Made by a program: the position numbers and the translations under genes. This document shows positions 54,587-62,714 of a DNA stretch of 64,000 nt, in pieces; the first letter of the stretch is position 1; the number at the start of each line of letters is the position of its first letter. The stretch covers positions 2,108,001-2,172,000 of the forward strand of contig NZ_CP024047.1 of assembly GCF_003430825.1 (NCBI RefSeq). The letters are read 5' to 3'. Under the pieces are notes generated by a model that saw only the letters and a program-made list of their open reading frames with translations, had not been told where the DNA came from and ran no database searches. Source of the stretch: Natrarchaeobaculum sulfurireducens (GTDB taxonomy: Archaea > Halobacteriota > Halobacteria > Halobacteriales > Natrialbaceae).

Positions 54587-54702
54587 GTCCGGGTTGCGAG
54601 TAAGGCGGACGGCAACCCGGTGGATAGTCAGTGTTTCGGAGGGGTTGGACGAGGCGATCGGGGCCGATCACGTCCGACTTTCAGGTGATAGCGGAAACCG
54701 GC

Positions 54703-55251
54703 TTATCGACTACTGTGTGAGTTTGCTGCGGTTTTTGAGATGCTTTCAGCGAACTCCAGATGGTCCTCACTAAGTGAAAAATGCTCCACAGTCTCTCCCT
54801 CTATCGTCCGCATCGTAACGGTGACTGTCCCATCTTCGGTATTGAAGGCTCCCGCAAGAAGAAAAATCCCAATAGCTGCAGCGCCAATTCCGATCAATAA
54901 AAGCAACGCCGTCACTGTCCCATCTGCCTGACCTAACATCCCGAAAGACAGGACACCCACAACAAGAAGAACACCACCAATCACGATCGTCGTCATGTCT
55001 GGCTCTTCAGATTCTACGTGTTCAATCTCGACAGAACCTAAAGTATCCAGAAACGTAGATTCAACTGTTGTTGAACCGCTTTTTAGCCTTTGTTCGAAGG
55101 TCAAAAACCGACTGCTAGTGAGTAGGTAAATGTATTGGATGGCTTTCTCACCGGACAACTCTTTAGAAAATGCATGAGCATCAATCATCGACTCGCTCTT
55201 GCTAAGATACGACTGTAGAGCCTCTTGTTGGGATTTCTGAATATCTTGCAT
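54703..55251 (-). CDS. Unknown two-TM membrane protein (cargo)
   Basis: 182 residues. An N-terminal soluble region (RFLTFEQRLKSGSTTVESTF) is followed by two adjacent TM helices (TIVIGGVLLVVGVLSFGML; TALLLLIGIGAAAIGIFLLA) and a C-terminal 50-residue domain. Low GC for this genome. PH-like membrane-anchor composition; function unknown. Confidence 0.55.
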   Translation of the reverse strand: MQDIQKSQQEALQSYLSKSESMIDAHAFSKELSGEKAIQYIYLLTSSRFLTFEQRLKSGSTTVESTFLDTLGSVEIEHVESEEPDMTTIVIGGVLLVVGVLSFGMLGQADGTVTALLLLIGIGAAAIGIFLLAGAFNTEDGTVTVTMRTIEGETVEHFSLSEDHLEFAESISKTAANSHSSR

Positions 55252-55279
55252 CCGTTAGCGAACAGTCAGTTAAGCCATT

Positions 55280-55462
55280 TTACTGTTTCGTTGGGTATTT
55301 CCGAAGGTACTGGTCTTTGGCCGATCGCGTGGCAACAACAGTGCTTACTCCAACTTTGAGAACATGTGCCTTATGTTCATCTACTGCGCACAGCAGAGGA
55401 GATCGTCCGGCTTCTCCCGAATAGCGGACATCGAAAGTTGCAGTAGCGATGTGTCGGGCCAT
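55280..55462 (-). CDS. 60-residue hypothetical protein (cargo)
   Basis: ATG 55462: MARHIATATFDVRYSGEAGR ... DEHKAHVLKVGVSTVVATRS. Soluble, basic C-terminus. Weak support; start ambiguous (an upstream Met adds 20 residues). Confidence 0.4.
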   Translation of the reverse strand: MARHIATATFDVRYSGEAGRSPLLCAVDEHKAHVLKVGVSTVVATRSAKDQYLRKYPTKQ

Positions 55463-55510
55463 GATTATGAATACGGTTAAGTAATTCCTGTGTATTAGCA
55501 TATCTGAAAA

Positions 55511-55780
55511 GTGGTGCCTCACATCAGAAAGCGGGTTGCGGAGGCAGTCAACGATGGGAATACTGTTGAATGGGCAGTTGGGATGGCTATCAAAGGAGGT
55601 GTCGAATTTGTACTTGCGGTATCATTATCCACGGTCCCACTGCTCGTATTTGGTCTTCTCTTCGAGGTCCCAAGAATAGAAGCATACGGGTTAGACGGTT
55701 CACAAGGAATTCAACTTGGGTTTGCATTATTGATATGGAAAACGTGGGTTCTCTGTACCTACACGTCTACGTTGGAATAG
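55511..55780 (+). CDS. Possible small membrane protein (cargo)
   Basis: 89 residues from GTG. A helical, partly hydrophobic sequence, with VEFVLAVSLSTVPLLVFGLL and FALLIWKTWVL. Overlaps the end of the convergent gene by 22 bp. Only ORF integrity supports it. Confidence 0.4.
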   Translation: MVPHIRKRVAEAVNDGNTVEWAVGMAIKGGVEFVLAVSLSTVPLLVFGLLFEVPRIEAYGLDGSQGIQLGFALLIWKTWVLCTYTSTLE

Positions 55781-56352
55781 AGGAAGGGACGAGCCATGTC
55801 TTCCGCCTGCTTTGAGATTTCATCAGACATTCCGTAAAGTTGGTTCATCGAGCGAATTATTCCGATTCCGGCCCACATTGTCAGCGAACCAGCCGAAAAC
55901 CCGAGAGTCTTGGCTAAGCGCATGTCTGTGTGTGGGTAGACGATTGCGAAGAGGACTCCAGCAAGCGCAAATCCAGCAAATTCTGCGATGTATAATCCCA
56001 CAAAGGTTGCTGTCAGCATTGGACCTGCTAATATCGACAGTACAATCACATACAGCGAGACGACCAAATTGAACAACTCGGAGCGAGTCATTTCTTTCAG
56101 TTCCTCTGGAGTCACGATCGGGTCCACACTGTCTGTTTCTCGGAGATGAGAGCTAAACGAGACCACTAAGCCAAAAAATGCTAGTCCAACATAAGGAATA
56201 GCAGACGGCGTATAGTAGAATACGAAAGCGAGAGCTGGTAGTCCGAACAGGAGCGTAGACACCAGTGCCAGGATATTATACCCGATGAATTCCCGTATGG
56301 TCTTCCCCATCCATTTCCAGGTCCCGGCTAATTCGGATTCAGCGGTTGCCAT
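55759..56352 (-). CDS. Polytopic membrane protein of unknown function (cargo)
   Basis: 197 residues, four to five TM helices (around 22-43, 48-67, 92-112, 116-138, 145-165). Low GC. No enzymatic motif; acidic loop VDPIVTPEELKEMTRSE. Not recognised. Confidence 0.55.
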   Translation of the reverse strand: MATAESELAGTWKWMGKTIREFIGYNILALVSTLLFGLPALAFVFYYTPSAIPYVGLAFFGLVVSFSSHLRETDSVDPIVTPEELKEMTRSELFNLVVSLYVIVLSILAGPMLTATFVGLYIAEFAGFALAGVLFAIVYPHTDMRLAKTLGFSAGSLTMWAGIGIIRSMNQLYGMSDEISKQAEDMARPFLYSNVDV

Positions 56353-56408
56353 CGTGCTTTTCTCAAGTCTACACTCGGCTACGGACTAGCAAAAGGTTTG
56401 GGGGATCA

Positions 56409-56567
56409 ATGAGCAACTGTGCAACCTTCTCGAAAGTAGACATCACCAAACCCGTTACCTGACCAGGCCCCGAGATTGTGGCCGCCGACGAGTACGACGA
56501 CCCACCAATGTCGGTCGTGGTCAACGACGCCCGTGGCGACGTCGGCCTTTTCATCCTGCAGATCTAG
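56409..56567 (+). pseudogene. Short ORF interrupted by an in-frame TGA
   Basis: MSNCATFSKVDITKPVT, then TGA, then PGPEIVAADEYDDPPMSVVV ... GDVGLFILQI and TAG: one open frame broken by a single TGA. High GC compared with neighbouring cargo. Probably a nonsense-mutated remnant or just chance; a GTG start downstream of the TGA is possible. Confidence 0.35.
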
Positions 56568-57210
56568 TTGTTCCTTCGTTGGGCTCTAAATTTAGTTCGT
56601 CTAATGCCTCAGATGGCAAATCGTCCAATTCATGATCTGTGTTTAATTTTGGGTTAGTATTGAGCTTGAAAGAGTAGAGACTCCTATGATTATCAAGATT
56701 CTTGAGATTAACGAGGTAACTACCCTCTCCAAGGTCATCAGGATCTGCTGCAAATTGAAGTGTGAAGGCTATTTCATCTATATTATCGTTACAATATATG
56801 ATCCCGTCATCTAACTTTATTGGGGCAGGTCCTTCCCATACATTCACGTTGAACGGACCATTTGCTTGAACTTCTATTCTGAAATCTTTGACCCAACTTG
56901 ATATGTTGAGGAACACGTTGAACTCAGCGAAGCCGTCCGATACTGGGTATTTCTTGTTATAGTGTGCCTCAGCGGACGTAGTTGGTTGGGTCTGTACAAA
57001 CCCAACTGTGATATCTTTGAGATAGAGATTTACTACTGCCACACCCGACAAAATAGCCACTCCTAACCCCACACTGAACATGCGACCAATTCCGGATGTA
57101 AACACGAAAGAAAGACCTCCACCAGCCACAGTTAAGAAAAATGTCAATCCTCCCCAAGTTGGCTTCCTCAAGTTCGAGATTATAAAGGAGATGGCCCTTG
57201 AATTCCTCAT
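56551..57210 (-). CDS. Unknown membrane protein, second gene of an AT-rich pair
   Basis: 219 residues. Two TM helices close to the N-terminus (LTFFLTVAGGGLSFVFTSG; MFSVGLGVAILSGVAVVNLY), then a 150-residue beta-rich domain (FNVFLNISSWVKDFRIEVQA ... FNVNVWEGPAPIKL). The ATG overlaps the upstream gene by 4 bp, so coupled translation. Much more AT-rich than the host; recently acquired. A membrane effector or sensor with a soluble partner is one hypothesis. Confidence 0.6.
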   Translation of the reverse strand: MRNSRAISFIISNLRKPTWGGLTFFLTVAGGGLSFVFTSGIGRMFSVGLGVAILSGVAVVNLYLKDITVGFVQTQPTTSAEAHYNKKYPVSDGFAEFNVFLNISSWVKDFRIEVQANGPFNVNVWEGPAPIKLDDGIIYCNDNIDEIAFTLQFAADPDDLGEGSYLVNLKNLDNHRSLYSFKLNTNPKLNTDHELDDLPSEALDELNLEPNEGTTRSAG

Positions 57211-58049
57211 TTAGCCAGCCTCGACCTTGAGCTGTGAAAGCTTGTCAGAAACGCAACTGAAAATAGTACGCTAACGAGGAGTTTTTCTTTGTTATCCAGC
57301 GACTCACTTGGAGTGACCGAATAAACATGTATATTTGTTTCGGATATATTTGCTAGAATTAAATAATCGAAATATTTGAAGTTGGCAATCATCTGGGTGA
57401 CTTTGCTTGTGTCTTCCAGATATTTTTCGTATGTCTTGATCTTTTTCCCCCCATGAATGCTGACTTGGGAAACGTTCTCGTTCCCTTTTGCCGTCAGACT
57501 CCTTATATCGGTTATCTCTGGCTTCTTTTCATTTAAAAGACCTTGATCATACTTACCACTCAGGATATTGTTGAGAACTTCAGTTGAGAAAGATACCTTC
57601 TTAATTCGCAACTCTCCAACCAATTCGGATTGGAGTCTGTTTCTCGCTTTTGAGGTGTCTTCCGATCTTCCAGAGAGTAACATTATATCTCCAAACCAAT
57701 ATATGTCTACTAAGTGTGCAGTCAGTGTCTCCACATTTACTAATTCACCTTCATGGATATTCTGAATGATCTCAGGCTTTTCATATATGTATTCGAAATG
57801 GATTACTTTCGATGCAGATTTTAGTAGATGGTTAGTCAGCTGGCTTTCGGAATGCGACTCTGATAATAACTTGAAATTGCGATATCCTTCTCCGGGTTCG
57901 TTGGCATTGATATCTGATAAGCCGGGTAATTTGGTTTCAATTAATTCAAGCCGCTCTTGTGTTTCTGTTCCCTGTAACTCGCCTTTCACCTCTGAAATAT
58001 AAGGGGTAAATGAAAAGTTTCCACCTGTATTCTGATTCGTTTCAGACAT
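57207..58049 (-). CDS. Unknown protein, first gene of an AT-rich pair
   Basis: 280 residues starting MSETNQNTGGNFSFTPYISE. Lys/Ser/Asn-rich, unusual for a halophile. Alternating beta strands (KVIHFEYIYEKPEIIQ; VDIYWFGDIMLLSG; FDYLILANISETNIHVYSV) and a C-terminal hydrophobic helix (LLVSVLFSVAFLTSFHS). TATA-like GATTATTTAAG about 28 bp upstream. No recognised family; coupled to the membrane gene. Confidence 0.55.
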   Translation of the reverse strand: MSETNQNTGGNFSFTPYISEVKGELQGTETQERLELIETKLPGLSDINANEPGEGYRNFKLLSESHSESQLTNHLLKSASKVIHFEYIYEKPEIIQNIHEGELVNVETLTAHLVDIYWFGDIMLLSGRSEDTSKARNRLQSELVGELRIKKVSFSTEVLNNILSGKYDQGLLNEKKPEITDIRSLTAKGNENVSQVSIHGGKKIKTYEKYLEDTSKVTQMIANFKYFDYLILANISETNIHVYSVTPSESLDNKEKLLVSVLFSVAFLTSFHSSRSRLAK

Positions 58050-58239
58050 CCTGATGAATCTCTCCTGCTGGTAGGCTTAAATAATCTGGCCCCGGACTAC
58101 GATTTTGCATTTTTATTGATTTCCTCCCCCACTCTTTTCTTAATATAACTCTTAGACATGGATGGTTGATGGGTGGAAAATGTAATAAATTCAAGACTAT
58201 TACGGAGTCTATCGCTGAGCTAAATTTACAACAGAGCCG

Positions 58240-58509
58240 TTACTCAAGGTCGTCTTTTTTCAGCTCACCCGCGAGGTAGGCCCGGCCCCTATCCGTTATC
58301 TGGTATAGCCCTCGGTCTGGATCGTGGTATTCTACAAGATCTGCATCTTCAAGTGCTCGGAGCCGCCGCCGGACATGAGAGATTTTGTAATCAATGTTAG
58401 CTTCGACAGTAGCTGGATTAGCAACGAGCGGTTCATTGCCTTCGTTCAGTAGAAACTCGAGGATCGAGTCGTCAGCTCGCGTCATCCAGTCCACCCGTGG
58501 GCGTCGCAT
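58240..58509 (-). CDS. Winged-helix phage-repressor-like regulator
   Basis: 89 residues. MTRADDSILEFLLNEGNEPL starts the wHTH, ISHVRRRLRALEDADLVEYH is the recognition part and GLYQITDRGRAYLAGEL the wing. Similar in type to the 47225-47581 repressor. Divergent from the int operon, so may control lysogeny. Confidence 0.8.
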   Translation of the reverse strand: MRRPRVDWMTRADDSILEFLLNEGNEPLVANPATVEANIDYKISHVRRRLRALEDADLVEYHDPDRGLYQITDRGRAYLAGELKKDDLE

Positions 58510-58877
58510 TCGTACCCTTCGAGGTGGTGAGATGTGTTAGATTCCTCGGTATGATGTGCTCTTAGCGTCATTCAATTCCTCATGGTGCATTGTTCAATGC
58601 ACTAGTTTGAAGTAGTCACCGTTCCTGGGTGATGGCAACGGACGCCAAACGGACCCGTCGCTACCCGATCGGGTCCTCGCAAAAACGCGGACCCGGTGTT
58701 GCGCCACCGGCCCGCTGGCCTCCGTAAGTGAGGTACGGAAGCATGATAGACTCCACCCTGCGGGGAAGTAAGTCCCCCGCTCGAGCGACGACGTATCGAC
58801 AGTCGAGAGATTCAGTTTCACTTTCACTCCGCGCATTTGACCCAATGTTTATATCCAATAGTGATACCGGGCTTGTG
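58510..58877. other. Regulatory gap upstream of the int operon
   Basis: 368 bp without a gene. A 7-bp dyad GGACCCG...CGGGTCC occupies 58651-58676. A TTTCACTTTCAC direct repeat is at 58817-58828 (also near the Rep gene). A strong TATA (TTTATATC, 58849-58856) lies 25 bp before the ATG at 58878. Confidence 0.5.
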
Positions 58878-59135
58878 ATGCCTGCGAGCAAAGAAGAGAT
58901 ACGGCTGGCCGACCGGACGGATCGCTGGCGGTTCGTCTGTCCCGTTGGTCACCGTAGCTGGGAACCGACGAATAACCACTTCTGGTGTCAGAAGTGCGCG
59001 AGCAACTACAGCGACGACGTTGACCCCGAGTTTAGCGTCCTACTGGACAAGAAGACCGGCGAACGCATCGAACGCGACGACCTCGTGCTTCGCCCCGGTG
59101 GATCGCTCGACGCCCGCAACGGAGGTGAAGCATGA
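58878..59135 (+). CDS. Zinc-ribbon protein of the int operon
   Basis: 85 residues from ATG 58878 (leaderless). Zinc ligands in FVCPVGHRSWEP and FWCQKCA. First of three overlapping genes ending with the integrase; SNJ2 also encodes two small proteins with its integrase that modulate recombination. Assignment by context. Confidence 0.65.
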   Translation: MPASKEEIRLADRTDRWRFVCPVGHRSWEPTNNHFWCQKCASNYSDDVDPEFSVLLDKKTGERIERDDLVLRPGGSLDARNGGEA

Positions 59136-59254
59136 AGCGCTACGAGTCCCACACGCCGACGGATCCGCCGGAGATCGTGATGGCCGAACGGCTCGAGGCC
59201 ATCGCAGCTGACCTGGAGCAAATCGCCGACGCGCTCGAGGAGGGAGAACGATGA
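59132..59254 (+). CDS. 40-residue accessory protein of the int operon
   Basis: MKRYESHTPTDPPEIVMAER followed by LEAIAADLEQIADALEEGER, a helical acidic peptide. Overlaps both the zinc-ribbon gene (4 bp) and integrase (4 bp). Size and place recall SNJ2 Orf3/Orf2. Confidence 0.6.
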   Translation: MKRYESHTPTDPPEIVMAERLEAIAADLEQIADALEEGER

Positions 59255-60297
59255 GCGGCGACCTTGAGCCGATTTCCCCGTCTAAGGCAGTCGAGTTGCA
59301 CCTCGACGCGATGAAAGACGGGGCTGCAGCGTGGACGCGGACGAGTCACAAGAGCGACCTTCGGGCGTTCGTCGAGTGGTGTCGTCAAGAAGGCGGCATC
59401 GACAATATGAACGAACTCAACGGCCGCCACCTCTACGAGTTCCGGGTTTGGAGACGGGAAGGCGGCTATTCGAACGGGAAAGACAGTGAACTTGCAAAGA
59501 AGACGCTGCACTCGAACCTGACGACGATTCGAGCGTTCCTCCGGTTCTGTGGCGATATCGAGGCCGTTCACGAGGACCTGTATCTCAAAGTCCCGCTGCC
59601 GGATCTCTCGCTCGGTGACGAGGTGAGTGACAGTAAGATCGTCCCTGAGCGAGTGCCGCCGATCCTCGAGTATCTCTCGCGCTACGAGTACGCGAGCCGG
59701 GACCACGTTGTTTGGACGTTGATGTGGGAAACAGGTGCTCGACTCGGTGGCATCCGAGCAATCGACCTACAGGACTGCGAACTCGAGGGTCGTAAGCCCG
59801 GTATCGATTTTGTCCACCGGCCGGACACCGAGACACCACTGAAGAATGACGAAGGGGGCGAGCGATACAATCGGCTCGCCGAACAGACTGCGACGATGTT
59901 ACAGGATTATATCGATGGTCCCAGAGCGGACGTCACAGACGAGCACGGACGCGACCCGCTCATTACGACGAAGCGAGGACGAGTGAGCCGGAGCTGCGTT
60001 TGTGATGCAGTCTATCGATGGACCCGCCCGTGCCACCGTGGAGAAGAGTGCCCGCACGATCGCGACCCGAACACGTGCCAGGCAATCGATCACACGCATA
60101 TGAGCAAGTGTCCTTCGAGCCGATCGCCTCACGACGTCCGGAAGGCAAGGGTGACGAAGTACCGAAACGACGGCGTTCCACGCGGTGTGGTTTCGGACCG
60201 ACTCAACGCTTCTGAGGAAATCCTCGATAAGCACTACGACCGCGCCAGTCGGCGAGAGCGAGCAGCACGACGCTGGAAAATTATCAAGGGGAAATAA
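59251..60297 (+). CDS. int: Tyrosine integrase (SNJ2-like)
   Basis: 348 residues. N-terminal core-binding region (about 1-110), catalytic part from about 140. Arg I is in GARLGGIRAID, HxxR in SPHDVRKARVTKYR and the likely nucleophile in DKHYDRAS. A Cys/His-rich insertion (CHRGEECPHDRDPNTC ... HMSKC) lies before HxxR. The stop is 49 bp from attR, as expected for a gene placed next to its attachment site. Confidence 0.88.
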   Translation: MSGDLEPISPSKAVELHLDAMKDGAAAWTRTSHKSDLRAFVEWCRQEGGIDNMNELNGRHLYEFRVWRREGGYSNGKDSELAKKTLHSNLTTIRAFLRFCGDIEAVHEDLYLKVPLPDLSLGDEVSDSKIVPERVPPILEYLSRYEYASRDHVVWTLMWETGARLGGIRAIDLQDCELEGRKPGIDFVHRPDTETPLKNDEGGERYNRLAEQTATMLQDYIDGPRADVTDEHGRDPLITTKRGRVSRSCVCDAVYRWTRPCHRGEECPHDRDPNTCQAIDHTHMSKCPSSRSPHDVRKARVTKYRNDGVPRGVVSDRLNASEEILDKHYDRASRRERAARRWKIIKGK

Positions 60298-60345
60298 CCA
60301 TGAAAACTGCAAGCAAGAAAGTAGTTACGACCCGCCCAAGCAAGG

Positions 60346-60358
60346 CCTGCAGCGCCCA
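60346..60358 (+). repeat. attR core
   Basis: CCTGCAGCGCCCA, identical to the tRNA-Arg 3' end at 40177-40189. Marks the right boundary of the provirus. Confidence 0.85.
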
Positions 60359-60395
60359 TGATCGGCACTTAGTTCAATTCTATTGGCGTTTCAGG

Positions 60396-61092
60396 GGCGG
60401 TGTTCAGATACGGTTCAGGAAGTGAAGGGTGGCGTCTTCTGAGTGTCTATGCCCGAAAACGCATGCATCACAGGAAGCATCGGCCAGATCGACTTGGATT
60501 CTGTGGAGCGGGAAGCAACGCTGCGGCTGTTGATGAAGCTCAGTATTCAACTTCACCTTGCTGGACCCTTGCTTTCGAATACTGTTCGAGTCCTCGAGGA
60601 TTTCGGTGTTGAACGGGCTCGGTCGACCGTTCACAACTGGGTTCACAAGACCGATCTACAGCCGGAGTCAGGTCGAAACCCGGATCATGTTGCGGTTGAC
60701 GAGACGGTGATCCGACTCGACGACGAACAGTACTGGCTGTACGCCGCCGTCAATCCGAAATCGAACGAATTGCTCCATACGAAGCTCGAGCCGACGAGAA
60801 CCAAGGTTATTGCGAGCAACTTCGTTCGAGAGCTCCGAGAGAAACACGACGTCGACAACGCCGTATTTCTCATCGATGGAAATCTCTTGTTACAGTACGC
60901 CTGTGAGCGTCACGACCTCGAGTTCTGGTACGAACGACACGGTGATCGGAACAGCGTCGAACGTATCTTTTGTGGGATAAAACGACGAACAACCTCGTTC
61001 TCGAACTGCTTCAGCAACGCCAAGGCAACAACTGCCGATCAGTGGCTCAAGTCGTTCGCGTTCGCATGGAACCAGTTTATTTGAACACGATC
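60396..61092 (+). mobile_element. IS6-family insertion sequence with 8-bp target duplication
   Basis: Direct repeats GTTTCAGG flank it at 60388-60395 and 61093-61100. The ends share GTGTTCA-x-ATA in inverted orientation. 697 bp, size and duplication typical of haloarchaeal IS6 elements. It lies 37 bp beyond attR. Confidence 0.85.
60443..61084 (+). CDS. IS6-family transposase
   Basis: 213 residues. An HTH region (RARSTVHNWVHKTDLQPE) precedes the DDE domain: D in HVAVDETVIRL, D in FLIDGN, and E in RNSVERIFCGIKRRT. Appears intact. Confidence 0.9.
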   Translation: MSMPENACITGSIGQIDLDSVEREATLRLLMKLSIQLHLAGPLLSNTVRVLEDFGVERARSTVHNWVHKTDLQPESGRNPDHVAVDETVIRLDDEQYWLYAAVNPKSNELLHTKLEPTRTKVIASNFVRELREKHDVDNAVFLIDGNLLLQYACERHDLEFWYERHGDRNSVERIFCGIKRRTTSFSNCFSNAKATTADQWLKSFAFAWNQFI

Positions 61093-61158
61093 GTTTCAGG
61101 TTCCCTAATTGCTGCGACCGGGCCTAGCCGAAGAGGAGACTGACTAACTCGCCAATCG

Positions 61159-61521
61159 TTAGCCGTGAAGAACGTAGTCTTGAATAACTCTGCTCGAGTA
61201 CCGCGCCTTCGACGCTGAATCGTGATTCGTCTCTAAATAAATACCATCTCCAATCTCGCGGGGACGAACCATACCCCGATCTTCGTGAGTTGCCGTTGAA
61301 TTGATTAGATGCCGGGTTTGTGCCCGCGCCGCCGAGATAGGCAGATCGCTTTTTGTGATGTATTTGTTCTCGACGAGATAGTTGACAAATGAAATGTACT
61401 GCTCTGTGTCGCTGGCACTACCTGTGAATTCAACATTTTCAGTATCGGGGTTGTATGAGATTCCGGTCTCTTTCTTGATTTCAGCAATAATGAGTTCATC
61501 TGACTCGGATACGCCACTCAT
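61159..61521 (-). CDS. Small hypothetical protein near the R-M genes
   Basis: 120 residues from ATG 61521 (MSGVSESDELIIAEIKKETG). Mixed alpha/beta with ARAQTRHLINSTATHEDRGM and a charged C-terminus. Divergent from the restriction endonuclease. No family recognised; might be a controller. Confidence 0.55.
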   Translation of the reverse strand: MSGVSESDELIIAEIKKETGISYNPDTENVEFTGSASDTEQYISFVNYLVENKYITKSDLPISAARAQTRHLINSTATHEDRGMVRPREIGDGIYLETNHDSASKARYSSRVIQDYVLHG

Positions 61522-61624
61522 TTGCACACCCTTCGAAGGGTTTCGAATTCAGAACTTATAAATCTATCACCAGCATTGCGGAAAACTCATAACCGATTTA
61601 TGTCTTGGATTCACATTGTGTTGT

Positions 61625-62326
61625 ATGAATGATAAAAACAGTGAACGTGACCTCAGAAACTATCTCGGCTCAATCGCCGAGTTCTGTGCGGAAATAGAGT
61701 CCAGAACCGTCCCTGAGGGCAAGAGCAGCACGTCCAAACAGATCGGTACGTACTTCGAGAAAGAACTTCGTGTCTGGTTCGAGGATAAACACGGCCTTGT
61801 CTCAGAGGGCTCTGTTGCTAAAGACCTCGACTTGCCTGCATTTAATTTAGACTTGAAAACGACCTCGAACCGCCAACCACAGTCGTCAAGCACTTTTGAC
61901 GATCCTGGTGAAAGGATCGTCGGAGTGGACTACAACATTCTACTGATCGTCTACGACAAACAACCCGTCGACGGTGGGAACAAGTTCGAGATTATGACGT
62001 GTGCCTACATCCCGAAAGAACGCGCGAGTGACTACCGTAAGTCCGAAGATGCCGTCAAATTGGTTGCGGACTACAGAGATGGCAAGCTGTCCGAGGCTGA
62101 CCTTCGAGAACAGTTAGAGAATTTAACAGGCGTCGGTGCGATTAGTGATGAGAAATTCAAGGAAATCAAAGAGAGTCCTCCCGAAAAAGGCGCGATCACA
62201 ATGACCCCTGCCCTGCAATGGCGGTTCAACTACAACAAGATGGTCAAAAAAGAGGTCCCCGAGGGAACTAAGCGGATCTACGGCTCAATAGGAGATCAGA
62301 CCACTTTGCCTGATACAAACGAATAG
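61625..62326 (+). CDS. Putative type II restriction endonuclease (PD-(D/E)XK)
   Basis: 233 residues from ATG 61625. FEKELRVWFEDKHGLVSEGS ... DLPAFNLDLKTTSNRQPQSS gives a D-x(n)-D-x-K candidate (LDLKT), and VGVDYNILLIVYDK continues the core. Pairs with the partial methyltransferase at 62715. The role rests on context plus motif. Confidence 0.65.
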   Translation: MNDKNSERDLRNYLGSIAEFCAEIESRTVPEGKSSTSKQIGTYFEKELRVWFEDKHGLVSEGSVAKDLDLPAFNLDLKTTSNRQPQSSSTFDDPGERIVGVDYNILLIVYDKQPVDGGNKFEIMTCAYIPKERASDYRKSEDAVKLVADYRDGKLSEADLREQLENLTGVGAISDEKFKEIKESPPEKGAITMTPALQWRFNYNKMVKKEVPEGTKRIYGSIGDQTTLPDTNE

Positions 62327-62551
62327 CAATTTACCGTCCTTCGGCCTTGATTAGATGCCTGAATTCATACGTGTGGGTGGTCGAAAGCGAGTCGATGCTT
62401 CAGCGAGACGCCCTGTTGGGTGACACGGGCAAGCTTGCTGAACACAAACTCGCCTTCTCGAGTTACGTTCTAGAATGTCAACAAATATCGATACGTAATA
62501 GAGATGAAGAATTTACGGCTCTGGTGAATAACTAGACAGCGGCGACTTCGG

Positions 62552-62701
62552 GTGGGAAATAGGTCGCTCGAGGCCCCACGCTGGAGCAATCATGGCTGCA
62601 ACCTCCACAGACTCAACGATGACGAACTAATTTGCCGGTCTTACCGAGAGGACAAGACAGTACAACTCGGCGCAGTATGGCGATTCACCAGAGCCAACTA
62701 A
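62552..62701 (+). CDS. Possible 49-residue ORF or gene remnant
   Basis: GTG start, VGNRSLEAPRWSNHGCNLHR ... ICRSYREDKTVQLGAVWRFT. The tail looks protein-like, but there is no good start or promoter; likely the 3' remnant of a lost gene. Confidence 0.3.
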   Translation: MGNRSLEAPRWSNHGCNLHRLNDDELICRSYREDKTVQLGAVWRFTRAN

Positions 62702-62714
62702 TCGAATCTGCGGC

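Noticed and set aside
62347-62535. 62-aa plus ORF between endonuclease and methylase
   Set aside because: No domain or start signal; likely chance or remnant.
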